Origin: Xylocopa sonorina
Taxonomy: Eukaryota; Arthropoda; Insecta; Hymenoptera; Apidae
Direction: 5' to 3'
Length of the DNA: 64,000 nucleotides
Assembly: GCF_050948175.1 (NCBI RefSeq)
Contig: NC_135197.1
Span: 10,620,501 to 10,684,500 of the forward strand
A program made the translations under genes and the position numbers. Shown here in pieces: positions 50,636 to 61,951 of the stretch. Positions within the stretch are counted from its first letter, which is position 1; each line of letters starts with the position of its first letter. The notes below the pieces were generated by a model. The model searched no databases and was not told the origin of the DNA. It saw only the letters and a list, made by a program, of their open reading frames with translations.

Positions 50636-50993
50636 TTCACGCGTACAATTTGTGTAAAAGAAACGTTCGAAAGCATCAATTTGACATTGTTTATTTGATT
50701 CCGGTTAACCGAAAATATCGTAAAGTGTTCTTAAAACCACTTCAATCGGACAACAATAGTTAATCTTTATTTCCATGTTGACTTGAACGCACGATTTTTC
50801 CAAATATTTATTGTTCGTCGAATAAAGAGGAACGTACGATGTTACACGTATTCAATAATGTGAGAACGCTACGATGAAACAATTCTTTATTGACGCGAAA
50901 GAAAATCGTCGAGTGTTACGCTTTTCGATGCAAGAATAAGATAGTTTTGTATTGTTGGCAGTGCTGTTAAATGTGACAGGTCAGTCTGCAAGA
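50636..50993. promoter_or_regulatory. Divergent promoter region of the small coiled-coil gene and NAA35
   Basis: The two start codons face away from each other with 358 bp between them, so transcription of both genes must initiate in this AT-rich interval. I see no TATA box placed convincingly for either gene. A bidirectional housekeeping promoter is the likeliest reading. Confidence 0.6.
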
Positions 50994-53900
50994 ATGGCGA
51001 CTATGATGGAGGAACAGAATTCGGTTGACATGGGCGAAAATAAAGAATCACAGTGAGTTGTGATATATTGTTGTAATAAAAAAGTTTACATATAACTGAC
51101 GTATAATCGTATAAAACTATTCAAAAAAGAATGCCACGATTGTGATCAGGCTTTAAGAAAATAACCTAACGCGTAACATTGCTCGTAATTCTTCGAGATA
51201 TTTTTTAATTTGTATGTCTATTTACATTGCAGATTGGACCAAATCACTTACACTTGGGTGGATATTACCCAGGAATTTTTCGAAGCTATTACAGGTGCCT
51301 ATTTAGAAACAAATTTCCTCCTTTGAAAAACTCTCGTTTTTGTTTCTTCTTTTTATTTTTTTTTATTTTTTTCTTCCCTTATGTCTTTCCATCCTCGGTT
51401 CAGTTTCGATTCACACGCGATTGATTCTGTTCGTGTAATCGTTCGATTTTATTTAATAAAATTATTGTTGTCATTTATGTATCATTACCTGTTAGAACTT
51501 TAATTTATACCGATTAATGACATTAATTAACAGAACAAGTATTGTGTTTTAGTAAAGGAGATCTTCTTGTTATGTTTGTTTAGAGCTAGAATTGGGTGAG
51601 CTATTACGCGATGACTTATTTGGATTATTCGAGGCGATGTCTGCGATTGAAATGATGGATCCAAAAATGGATGTTGGCATGCTGTGTAATCGTGGCAACA
51701 ACAAACCATGCACTTTTACACAGGCTGTTGATTCTGGCGTGTTGAAATTGGACAATTTGACTCCGTCAGAAATTATTGGAATAATAGATTCAACATATGC
51801 TTGTATAGTGTCTTGGCTGGAGGGTCACAGTTTAGCCCAAACAGTTTTCACTAACTTGTACCTTCACCAACCCAGTCAAATAATCGATAAACCATTGAAA
51901 ACCTTTTGTTATGCTGTATATAAGATAATTGAAATAATTAAAGATTGCGTCAATAAAGCATTAGTTTTTGAAGAGGAAGACTTCCAGAGCGTTACTTATG
52001 GTTATAGATTGCAACTGGATATTACAGAACAGAAAATCATATCCATGTTGCGAGAAGTAGAAGACGAACTACCTAGGAAGAGTAGAATAAAACCAAATCA
52101 CGTGGTATCCGAAGAAGAAGTAAGTGCATATACTAAGGCACAAAGCATATAGAACTTCTTTGGATGATTAAGAATTTAAATAATTAGTAAAATTATTCTC
52201 ATTTTGTTTTCCAGTATAGTGATAGATTAGCACTGTACGCCAGAATTAGATTTACTAAAATGTTTTATCAAATTTTGTCGTTAATGGGAAAGAAAGAACA
52301 GTTGCAACAAAATCTGAACGATTGTCATACATTATTATCGAGATGTTCTTATATGATTCAAATTATGATTAAGACGGTAAACCGTGGGGAAAAAGCGGAC
52401 GAAATATGTGAGTTTTGTCAAATTATTATGTGATTTGCCTATAACAATATGTGATTCGTTATATTATAATTGTAGCGAATTATCCAAATATTATGGGGTT
52501 TGACCCCATGGTGAATCAAAGATTATTACCACCGACGTTTCCACGGTATACGAAAATAAAACCAAGAACAGAGGCTTTAAAATATTTGGATGAGTTATTG
52601 AATAGATTTAGAACAGTTACTATGATCACTAATCAGAGTGGATTTCATGCGGCTTTGGTAAGAAACGATCTATAAGTAAATCGAAATTTTCGGTATAAAT
52701 TCCAAGTACACTGATTTCTTTTTAGGACTTTTTTTTAGAATTCTCACGGCAAAGTCCATGTATATTATCAAGATCAATGCTGCAAATTGTTTACTTGCCT
52801 ACAACAAATCGGGTGTTCGGCGTACAAAATTTTACCGATGTCTTGAAAGATGCGGCGCGAAATTTCATAGCACCACCGGTATTAATGCCAAAGAGCACGT
52901 TGCTTCAAAATCATCAAGCCAAGGAATATGTTGACAGCTTCTTATCTCACTGCGTTGGCGTTTTTGGTAGTTTACTGCAATTAACTGGTCATAATAGAGC
53001 AAGACAGAGAGATAAACTAGCGCACTTGTTGGAGGATTTTGCCACGTTGCAGGATGAAGTATGTTTAAAAAGCAATTCGTTGGTACGTTTTATTTCTCGA
53101 GACTTATTGTAATTTAAAAATTGTAACAGGCTGAAAGAGTTGATGGGTTTTTACATACTCTGTGGTTAAAAAGTGATACACCTAGATCGCACTTAGCTTG
53201 TTTCGGAACATGGATTTTGTATCATACGCTACGAGTAATGGTCATGTACTTGTTAAGCGGCTTCGAGCTAGAATTGTATTCAGTACATGAATATCACTAC
53301 ATATTTTGGTATCTGTATGAATTTCTTTACGGATGGCTTGTATCTGCTATCACAAGGGCCAATTCGTTTTTAATGGAACAAGATGTACATAACGATGCAC
53401 ACAAAGGTAGAGGAGGTAAAAAGAGTGCGAAAAACAAGAAGAAAAAATCAACGTCGAGACCATACAATTTGGAAATATTAATGTATCAAGCTATGCAGAA
53501 TATATGCGGAGGATATTACAAAGTAAGATTTATACATACAGTCTTTTACATAACGATATTCTTACATTTATTATGACCTATTATTTTATAGGCTTTAGTT
53601 GGTTTCCGCATGGATGGTAAAATACCATTTCCCGAAATGCAATTTGACTCGGAACGAGTTAGGTATGAGCACAGGTTATTACCATTTTCTTCATTACTTA
53701 CTCCGCCGCCAGTACATTATCAAGAATTCCTAGACATGACTAATGCACAGATGCATAAAAGAAACGTGAGTGTAATCATCTTTCCTTTTTTTTCTTGACG
53801 AAATAGTAAAGAGCATTTCTTTCTGATTTTCATTTTCCTAGGAAACGACTAGTGAGATGCTGTACATAGCCGGTTGCCGTCATTTTCATCAGGCTAGAAA

Positions 53901-54181
53901 TATGTTGGAACGCGCGTTGTCTCTTTATCCTCCGAACGCTACTACTGTGAACGAGGTAAATAATTGTCAAGCCTTTGTTAAGTGTTGTGCCTCCATTAAA
54001 CATGTTTTTATTTATTATGCTTTTTACGCTTGATTTACAGATTAACGACTTGCTAAAAGTGGCGAAAACAAATTTCGTGGTTCTAAAGTTACTCGCTGAC
54101 GGGCATAAGAAGGATTCCAAAGAACCTCCAGTATTCGATTTCTCGTGTCATCAACATTTCCCACTGATAAAATTAACCTAA
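50994..54181 (+). CDS. NAA35: N-alpha-acetyltransferase 35, NatC auxiliary subunit (Mak10)
   Basis: NAA35/Mak10 is the large scaffold of NatC. It anchors the catalytic NAA30 to ribosomes for acetylation of Met-hydrophobic N-termini. Ten plus-strand exons give 728 aa, against 725 in human: 50994-51052, 51233-51294, 51584-52119, 52215-52407, 52476-52657, 52726-53058, 53130-53522, 53592-53765, 53842-53955 and 54041-54181. All splice sites are GT-AG with matching phases. Family signatures include the N-terminal YTWVDITQEFFEA and the hallmark EMMDPKMDVGM (about 63-73). YPNIMGFDPMVNQRLLPP, the Lys-rich loop KKSAKNKKKK and the C-terminal DFSCHQHFP also occur. The start ATG in AAGAATGGCG is the only in-frame choice in exon 1 with a full N-terminus. 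Confidence 0.97.
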
Positions 54182-55203
54182 AACATCTGTGACGGCCATC
54201 GTTTCATGCTATATAAATGACATATTATTTATTCTAGCTTTAATCAAGCAAAAAAATATTTTTGTGTTGACTTTTGATGCCTTTTATTTTTCGTTTAATA
54301 CAATCTTTAGAGCTCTCCCCGTCCTCATTTTTTGTTTTATTAACGATACATCCTTCATTGTACAGATATGTATTATTTGTCGTACATATTTTGTGGATAA
54401 ATTTCTATAAAAACTGAATATGATATTTGTATATAGTTTATCATAAATTGTATATGTTTTAAGTGAGTTCATGTGGATATCAAGAATGAATGTGTCGATC
54501 CTTTGAGGAATAAGGTTCGTGAAGTTTAACAGATCGTTGTGAAATGTAAATAAAAAAAAAGTATAGAATGTATAGTCTCTTAAAATGTTGTATAGTAAAC
54601 ACACATCTTATCAATGAAATTGTTAACAGTTCTTGTTAGTGACATATGCAATATTTTGCATTATATTTTCGAGCTTCAGCTATGAAATATACTGTTTCTG
54701 ATAACAATCTTTTTTACTATAAGAATTCTGTAACTTTATTAATTACTAAACTGACCTAAGTTCTTTGCGTCTCTGAGCATTGTATTCTCTATATTTTAGG
54801 CAAACCTAGTTATCGTTTACACGTTATTAAATTCTGTACTGTACAGAAACGAGAATTGTAACATTGAAGTGAAACACTGAACTTTAATCGAGAATTAACG
54901 ATTAAAGCATAAAGTACTTGTAAATCACGAAATTCATGTGAGAAAGTGATGTACGTATAATAAAAACGATAATCCAAAATGATACTTGTTCATTTTATCT
55001 AATATATTTTACTCATTTTTTGTTAATCGTATCGATAAAAAATTGAATGACACGAATACTATTTTTGTTAGCTCGAACCTATATTCAGTATCCAGTCCAT
55101 TACTTTCCGAATCCAAATGAAACAATTTTCTACTATTCTTAAATCAAACGAACCCTAGTTTATTTAAACCATTCTGCATAATTAAAACTTGAAGAACTTA
55201 AAA
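54182..55203. other. NAA35 3' UTR and AT-rich spacer
   Basis: AT-rich sequence without a supportable gene. The likely NAA35 poly(A) signal AATAAA lies at 54549-54554. Upstream exons of the following IQUB-like gene (for a ubiquitin-like domain) were looked for and not seen. Confidence 0.55.
54549..54554 (+). promoter_or_regulatory. Probable NAA35 poly(A) signal
   Basis: AATAAA followed by an A-rich run, 368 nt past the NAA35 stop codon and before the next gene on the same strand. Confidence 0.45.
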
Positions 55204-57315
55204 ATGGTTTGTTGCGGCTGCGTAGAAGTGGAGGATCGAAGAATAAAGAAACCCTATTTGGGAGGATGGAGGCATAAAATTACCGAAGTAGAATATTTAA
55301 ACGCCGAGTCCCAGACAGGTCCATTAAGAAAACCAATAAAGGAGAAATGCAGCAGAAAAGTGCAGTATATTTCTTGGACAGAAGTATTTACGCAAACACC
55401 ATGTCATCATCCAACACAAATGGGGCGGTACTTGCGCTATATTTCTTATTTAAATTGAAAAGAGCAGAAAATATTTTTATCACCTTATTTTTCTATGCAT
55501 CTTCTTTACTGATATACCTTTATATTCGCTCAGATCGGATTGTTTTATATCGAGCGAATCGGATAAGTACGTTACATCGAAACCGTACGAAACGCATGAA
55601 GAAATGATGAAGCGGCTGGACTACGATGGAAAAGCTCGAATTATTCAAAGAAACTATAGAATATACAAGTTATGGAAGTACATTAAAGAATACGCCAGAC
55701 AATATCGAGAGTTAGTACAGAACTGCAACCAATACGAAGCAGAGAAGATATTGATGTACAGGTGCGAACTGTTCAGAAGTCATAAAATGTGCAAATTGTG
55801 CTAGAATGCGTTACATTAATCCATCCCGTAGAAAGAGGCATCAGCAAGAAATTCTACGAAGAATCGATCCCAAAACACGATTGGATTTCGACATGTTATA
55901 CGAAATGGTGGAAAAGTGGAGACGCGATCGTCTCGAATGTGCAAAGCAACGTTTCTTCAGACCAGCGTTCTGTGCGGAAAATTGCGCGATCTTGAAGAAA
56001 ACCGTGGATATGCTCAAAGAAATCGACCAGAAGAGGCAGGCGGTGAGGAAGCGGTACAGGGACCGGAAACGCGTGAAATTCGTCACGGCGAACTGCAAGC
56101 CCATCGTATGGGAGGGTTACAAGCGGAAGCTGGTAGAAATGGACACCACGAGGAACCAGAAGGCAAGGGAATTGAAGATCATTTACGATTCGTTAACTAA
56201 TTACGACGTCACTCGAGGACAACGCATGGAGGTGCTCACAATACTGAAGAAATCGTTAGAGGCGCATAACTGCGTGGCTGCGTTTGATCTGATACGGCTC
56301 TTGGACGAGGAACTGACCTACTTGGCAAGAGGGATGAAAGGCATGCAGCTGGACTACTTTCGCGAGAGGGTAGTTTGTAAGAAAAAATCATTTGTGAGAT
56401 TCTATCTTGTGACGACCAAAGTTGGTGAAGGAATTGTTACTAAAACTTTATTTTTTATTTCTTTTTCACGATCCAGACAGTTATTTGAACTTTTTACGGA
56501 CGTCGCACTCGTGCTGTTGCGTGAGCAACGACGAGGACTTCTGCAAGAACGTGGACGACGAGAAGCTACGCGAACCGATCGAGCCTGCGACTAGATTGTG
56601 TCACAGTTGCTTGAAATTACTTCCGAAGCATAAATTTACCGTTCACGGAAGAATGAAGAGGCTGGCTATTTGTACTGGTACCGTCTGTTTCATCTTACAT
56701 CGAACGTTGCTTGAGTTAAATGCTTCCTACTTAAATAATCGTTCGACCCTTTAAGGATGTACCTGGCTACGCGAACGGAATATAGCGCACGTAAGCTACG
56801 ATCCTTACGTGTTCCTATTGAATTGCGTGCGTTCCGAGGAAAGGAAAAGGGAATCACCCTCGGCTATTGCGTTTATGATGCAAAAACACGACATGCACCA
56901 TCTGGTGAACAATATCTGGCACGGCCACTCAGTCGTCAGCGAGAACAAGGATCTCTTTCAGCTGCGAATCGTACGATACGACGTCGATCAGGAATGGTCG
57001 CCGTGGAATTGTATCCTTCTGACACAGGAAGAGGCTGAGGTCCATTGCAGGATCAAGGATCTTACGAGCGTGTACTCGAGACCACTTGTCGAGAGAATTC
57101 AGTTGTCTCATCAGTTAGCGAAAAATCAGTTCAAGTACGTGCACGCGCAGCTCGAGGAGTTAGTATACTAGGAGGAGTAGAAATAACGTATCGATTGAAT
57201 CCCTTTCAGACACTTCAGACGACTCGAGAAAGAGTTTCGAGACAAGTTTAATAAGGTCGAGGACAGAGCGGTGTATAAACCGGCGATCAAAGTAAACGAT
57301 TACCTTTTCCCGTGA
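55204..57315 (+). CDS. IQUB: IQ motif and ubiquitin-like domain protein (IQUB)-like, lacking the UBL domain
   Basis: IQUB proteins are axonemal; they bind calmodulin and are linked to radial spoke RS1 in sperm and cilia. Six plus-strand exons give 577 aa: 55204-55427, 55534-55761, 55805-56376, 56477-56677, 56756-57158 and 57210-57315. Vertebrate IQUB is near 790 aa and begins with a ubiquitin-like domain, which is absent here. The frame starts at the post-UBL motif KPYLGGWRHKITEVEY. It continues through an IQ motif (RIIQRNYRIYKLWK, about 110-123) and the DPKTRLDFDMLYEMVEKWRR segment. A long helical region and a CHSC...CTGC double-cysteine pair follow. C-terminal blocks are NNIWHGHSVVSENKD and EWSPWNCILLTQEEA. 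The 43-nt intron (55762-55804) is unusually short but is required by the frame. Confidence 0.88.
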
Positions 57316-57405
57316 TGTGTTCCGTGGCCAACATATTTTCAGTTTATACGATGTTCTCTGAAAAATCAACCGTCTTCTAGGTCTCGTGAGAACTGTGTTC
57401 CTTTC

Positions 57406-57411
57406 AATAAA
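57406..57411 (+). promoter_or_regulatory. Probable poly(A) signal of the first IQUB-like gene
   Basis: AATAAA lies 91 nt past the TGA at 57313-57315, on the same strand. Confidence 0.55.
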
Positions 57412-60357
57412 ATCGAATTAAAACGTTCCTCTTCATTTTCTTTGGAGAAGTATTTCTACGGACAAAGTATAACAAGAGGGAACGAATATAAAATGGGAGA
57501 GAAAGAATTCACGGGAAGGTTAAAACTCGTTAATCGTCGCAAAATTACCCCTTTCTCCCGACGTGATGGATAATCCGTGGTTTAGATATCGTTTGCCGTA
57601 TCGGAGGCGCACAAGTGAGGCTCTTTTGAGCGAGGGATATATAAAATCGCAAAATAATGGACTAGAAAGTGCTTTTGACCGATCGACCAAGCAGGTTGCC
57701 ATTGGCAACGCTGGATTTAAGGCTTTGAGCTTTCTGGTCGTGCAGAGGTCTCCTATATGGACTACGTCGCATTAAAAGCTTCGTTCTTCTCTGTCCGGCT
57801 GCTTTTGGGACCCGTGTCTCGCTTTTCTTTCTCCCTTTTCTCTTTTTTTTGTTTCCTTTTTTTCCGATGTGCCACGCCGTCGTTCCGATAAATCTAATAG
57901 CACGCGTTACTTCGAGGCACGCTGCTATCGTTGGTGCACGAGTCGCGACGCCCAGCGTCGTTGGCCAATTTACGGTCGAACGGGACGAGTGACGATAAAT
58001 TTCACGGTTACGACGACGAATGGCGGTGGAACGAGTGATGAATAATCGTGGGACCAGTTCAGTTTGCTAAACACCGACGTTATAAAAGTAATTTACTGGG
58101 AGGTAAAAAAAAAAAAAACGAGGAAGCTCGCTACTGCTTTTTACGCGCATCGTTCATTAACCCATTAATCAAGCTGCATTTAATGCAAATTCGGTTACAC
58201 TGGAAACGGGTAACACCCTTTGCGTATATATATTATTTTAATTTATGCTTGAATTCGTTGCTTCTTCATTTATGCGGTGCTTTACTGTATTTTGCGTTTC
58301 ACGTGTTAGTTAATTTGCTCGAGTTAATCTACGCGTAATGAAGCTAATTTTTAATGCTAATTATTGATTTAGTCGGCACAGAATTTAGCGAGTAAAAGAT
58401 AATTATATCCCGTTCTGAATCTTGATTTTTCAACGATTCGTTGCGGCATTACCCGCGAAACTCGTGCCTTAATTATCGCCTCCGCTAATTATCCGTCCTG
58501 GTACGAGCGTACACTTCGAGCGTCTCTCTTTGTTTTTCATTCAAATATTCATAACATTTCCTTCGGTTTCCTCCCTTCGGATTTTGAGAATATTTTCGTC
58601 AGGCTATTGTCGAGTATAAATTCCAATGGAATTCCACCGTGTTATTAACGTATGGCGGCGGAATATTGTTTCAGAATATTTCTACCTGAATTCGACGAGA
58701 AAAAGCGCACCTTAATCCCGACAGGGGGATGAAAAACCATCGCGCGAGAGATTTTGCGTATCGCCAGCGAAGCCGTTACATCGCCGATTCTCTTTTCGCG
58801 TTCCTTCGCCACCTCCGGCGATCTGTTCAAATAGTTTTGCGTTCGTGTCGTCTCTTAGCAACCCCTAGTTCCGTTAAATAATTCATAACGCGCAGAAAGG
58901 GAGTCGCTGCGCTTGAAAAATTTCGAAAAACCGCGATATTTCTAAATTATTCAGGGAAGCTCTTTCTCCAGAGGGGCCTTCCGATCCTGGCACAAGAACC
59001 TTTTAAATTAACAACTAAAACTACTCTTGAAATATCTTTAAAATATTAAAGAGCCTTTCAATCTTCGAGTACACTTGAGATTTTTTCCTGGAAAGTTCTC
59101 AAAGCAAAAGGGGCCGCGGCGAAAAAGAAATTGCTAGAAAATGAGGTACAAATTTTTTCAAGAAAGGGATTATGCTAAACATGTACCTTGCTGGTGTATT
59201 TTAAGAGTAAATAAGAAGGTATCGTCTATTGAAAGTGTAAATAAGTAACCGAGCGTGAAATATAAACGAACTGGTCGTGGTAGTGGTAGCGGTAGGGTCG
59301 AAAATGGGAAGAAATAAAAGATGCATTCTTAATTACACGGTATTTTATAAATTCGTGTCGCCTCCTCGCTGCGTGTTGCATTCGAATGCATCGTGGACGT
59401 GGAGATTGACGTCCGTGCTCGTATTCTGTTAACAAAAAGTAACAAAGTTGCGCATGAAAAGCGACTCGAAGAAGAAACGTGCCAACACTGGATTCGTTGC
59501 TGCGATTCATGCATTTTTGACTCGGTCGCCTTTCCGCGGGATCATGAATATTTCATGTGCAGATGTACGCGCAGTCAGCTGCCGGCGATCCAATTAAAGA
59601 GAAATTAAATTCCCGCGTTCAGTCAACCGGGAGCGTTTAATAAGCAAAAAGTAAACACTTAGTTCGCCTGATAGGAAGCACCAGTTTACGAATGCAAAAT
59701 TGATTCCCGATGTTACACAGCGTTTCACGAATTCTAATTGAGCGCTCATTCATTCGTCGAACGATCGGTATAGAAATGAGAACTGGATCCAGAACAAACT
59801 CCAAACGGAACTTATTTCTCGGGAGCGATTCACTTAAACTTGCTCGCGTCTAACACAAATTGTAGCTTTAAATTTCAAAATCAAAGGTAGAGGATAAGCA
59901 TGCGCGTTTCTAAATTTTTCAATGTTTGAACGGAGAAGAAAGAGTTGAATGTAACATGCATTCGGCGCATAAGTTTTACGGTTCTACAGGTTCTCGCCTG
60001 GCATAGTTCCGCGAGTACCAGGAATTACCAGCTGGATTTCCATTAGCCATAAAACCTCGAAGGGGTGCATTCCTCTGTTCACCGCGAACGCTAAGCTCTC
60101 GCCGACGTTCGAAGGGGTAACGAGGAATTAAGCGTCGCATCGGGTCCGAATTAAGGGAAGTTTACAACTCGAAACTGCGGCTGAAGAAAATTTCTCGCTC
60201 ACCATGCGTCATCAAACGTATACCCTCCTTTTTTTTCAACAGAGCCGATCGATTGATTTGGATCACGCGAAACAATTTGGCGCATACGTCGTTCGTCCGT
60301 TACGTCCCGTTTTACGGCCGGACATGGACTACTTTCTGACCATGCCACTCGACCAAC

Positions 60358-60492
60358 TTATTTGCGGTCGAATTTACGCTGGCAATACACTTATTTATGA
60401 TCGAATTTGCGCCGGCCCACGTTCGTATACGGCGAAATTTATGCCACGCTAAGCGGTCGCCGATAACGCCACGTTTATGGTCGAATTTATGA
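60358..60492 (+). repeat. Imperfect local repeats of a GGTCGAATTTACG-like unit
   Basis: Related 21-base units start at 60358, 60391 and 60472 (core TTATTTGCGGTCGAATTT). A fourth weaker match (GGCGAAATTTATGCC) lies near 60431. Spacing is irregular, so this is decayed tandem duplication, not a satellite array. Confidence 0.5.
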
Positions 60493-60894
60493 CGCGACAC
60501 GCGGACGATCGATGATTGACGCTATAATATTTACGCTTTTTGCTTAGTTACGCAGTGGGCAAGTTCGCGCGTTTACGATTTTTTCATTGCCCATTACCGG
60601 CTGGAAACTAATGCCCTCGAGGAAGCGTACGCGGCTGTTCGAAACTTGTTAATGTCTTGAAAGTTACTCGTGCCAAGAATATCGCGCCTTCATTATCTGT
60701 CAACGCGACTCCTACGCTTCTTGCGAGATGAAATGTAAATTGTCGTTGAGAAAAGTAGACGCGAATCAGGAACAAACGACGAAAGAGGTCAACAGTGAAT
60801 CGCGAGACGGATGGGGATGTCTTTAACGGGGCGCACGGTTCTGTTTGCGGTGCTTGGCATGAGGCTGGCAGCCCCGCCGCAACCCCTGCTTGCG

Positions 60895-61011
60895 CTACGT
60901 GATTTCTAATGTCGCCCCGTCGCATTTACATTACCCTACAGGCCTGCTAATGGCACGTGGTTATGTTTACAATGCGCCACGTGGCTCCTAATGTCGCCGT
61001 GCGTTGTTTAC
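60895..61011 (+). repeat. Imperfect direct duplication, period about 83 bp
   Basis: ACGTGATTTCTAATGTCGCC (from 60897) recurs as ACGTGGCTCCTAATGTCGCC (from 60980). Both copies are followed by a GCATTTAC/GTTGTTTAC stretch. A partial copy (GCTAATGGCACGTGG) lies between them. Confidence 0.55.
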
Positions 61012-61951
61012 GCCGCATCAGATGGCCATTGGTTTGCGACGCACTTGTAACGACGATTCAGAGTCGCATTTGCCAACCAGCTTAAGTTATGGATTCCGTG
61101 TTGATCTTGCTATTACCTGGAGCCGGGTACACAACCGCAACGACCGGAAACGGCGTTGCTGTTCATGGTAACGCGGGCAACTGCACACCACTACTTTGTC
61201 ATCGTTTACTCTTTGTATCTTTTCCAGATAACGCTGGTATTTCTCTCTCAGTTATTATTCATCTATTATGGTAATCCGCGGTCGAGATAACACGCGCCTC
61301 TGTGCCGCTCGTGCAATGTTTCGGACAACATATCTCGCGTTCTACTGAAAAGATACGGTTGATATCTCTCCCAGAGCGCGACGCGAACGACAGCGCATCG
61401 AGTCGCGGGATATCTCATTCAAAGAGCAGAACGGGTAAACATTTGTACCCGAGGTATCTAGTTGGTAAAGAGGCGGAGAAACGGAACGGTAAAGCTTCTT
61501 GCGCGACCCTCTGTTCGGCTGACTGGAGCTTGTTATGGAATCGTGTAGAAGCCTCGAAAAGAAAGTTGTCCGGACAGGATCAGGGGGGATTAAAACGGCA
61601 CGATTATTGTCTTACAAGAGAAGCCAGAGAAAACGGTAAGAAGACACGCGTCCGCGAAAACAACTTCTCGATTATCTAAATCCTCCTGGCCAATTTCAAC
61701 CGCGCCCCCGCCCCCTCGTCACTGTCCAAACAACGCTCGTTTGGAATTGTAAAACGGCGGACTGCGCGGTCCTCTGGGCGAATCCTTTAAACCGTGCCAC
61801 AGTAATTTCCTTTACTGCCCGCATTACCATTATCCCCGGCTAGCTTTCAGCCTCCGGTTATCCTTTCACGATCGCGTTTCTTTTTTCCTGTAGCCACACC
61901 GATCGACCGTGCCCCGCTCTGTTTCTGACCGTTTAAAACCGAACGACTCGA

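Larger units (their letters stand above)
57316..61951. other. Intergenic spacer between the IQUB-like paralogues
   Basis: No supportable gene in 4.6 kb. A poly(A) signal for the upstream gene lies at 57406-57411. Composition rises from AT-rich to mixed or GC-rich. A 12-base A run lies near 58.11 kb, and two sets of imperfect local repeats lie at 60.36-60.49 and 60.90-61.01 kb. Short open frames at 60204-60452 and 61089-61274 show no conserved motif. Confidence 0.5.

Noticed and set aside
55841..56104. 87-codon minus-strand frame inside the IQUB-like gene
   Set aside because: Opposite strand of a clearly conserved coding exon.
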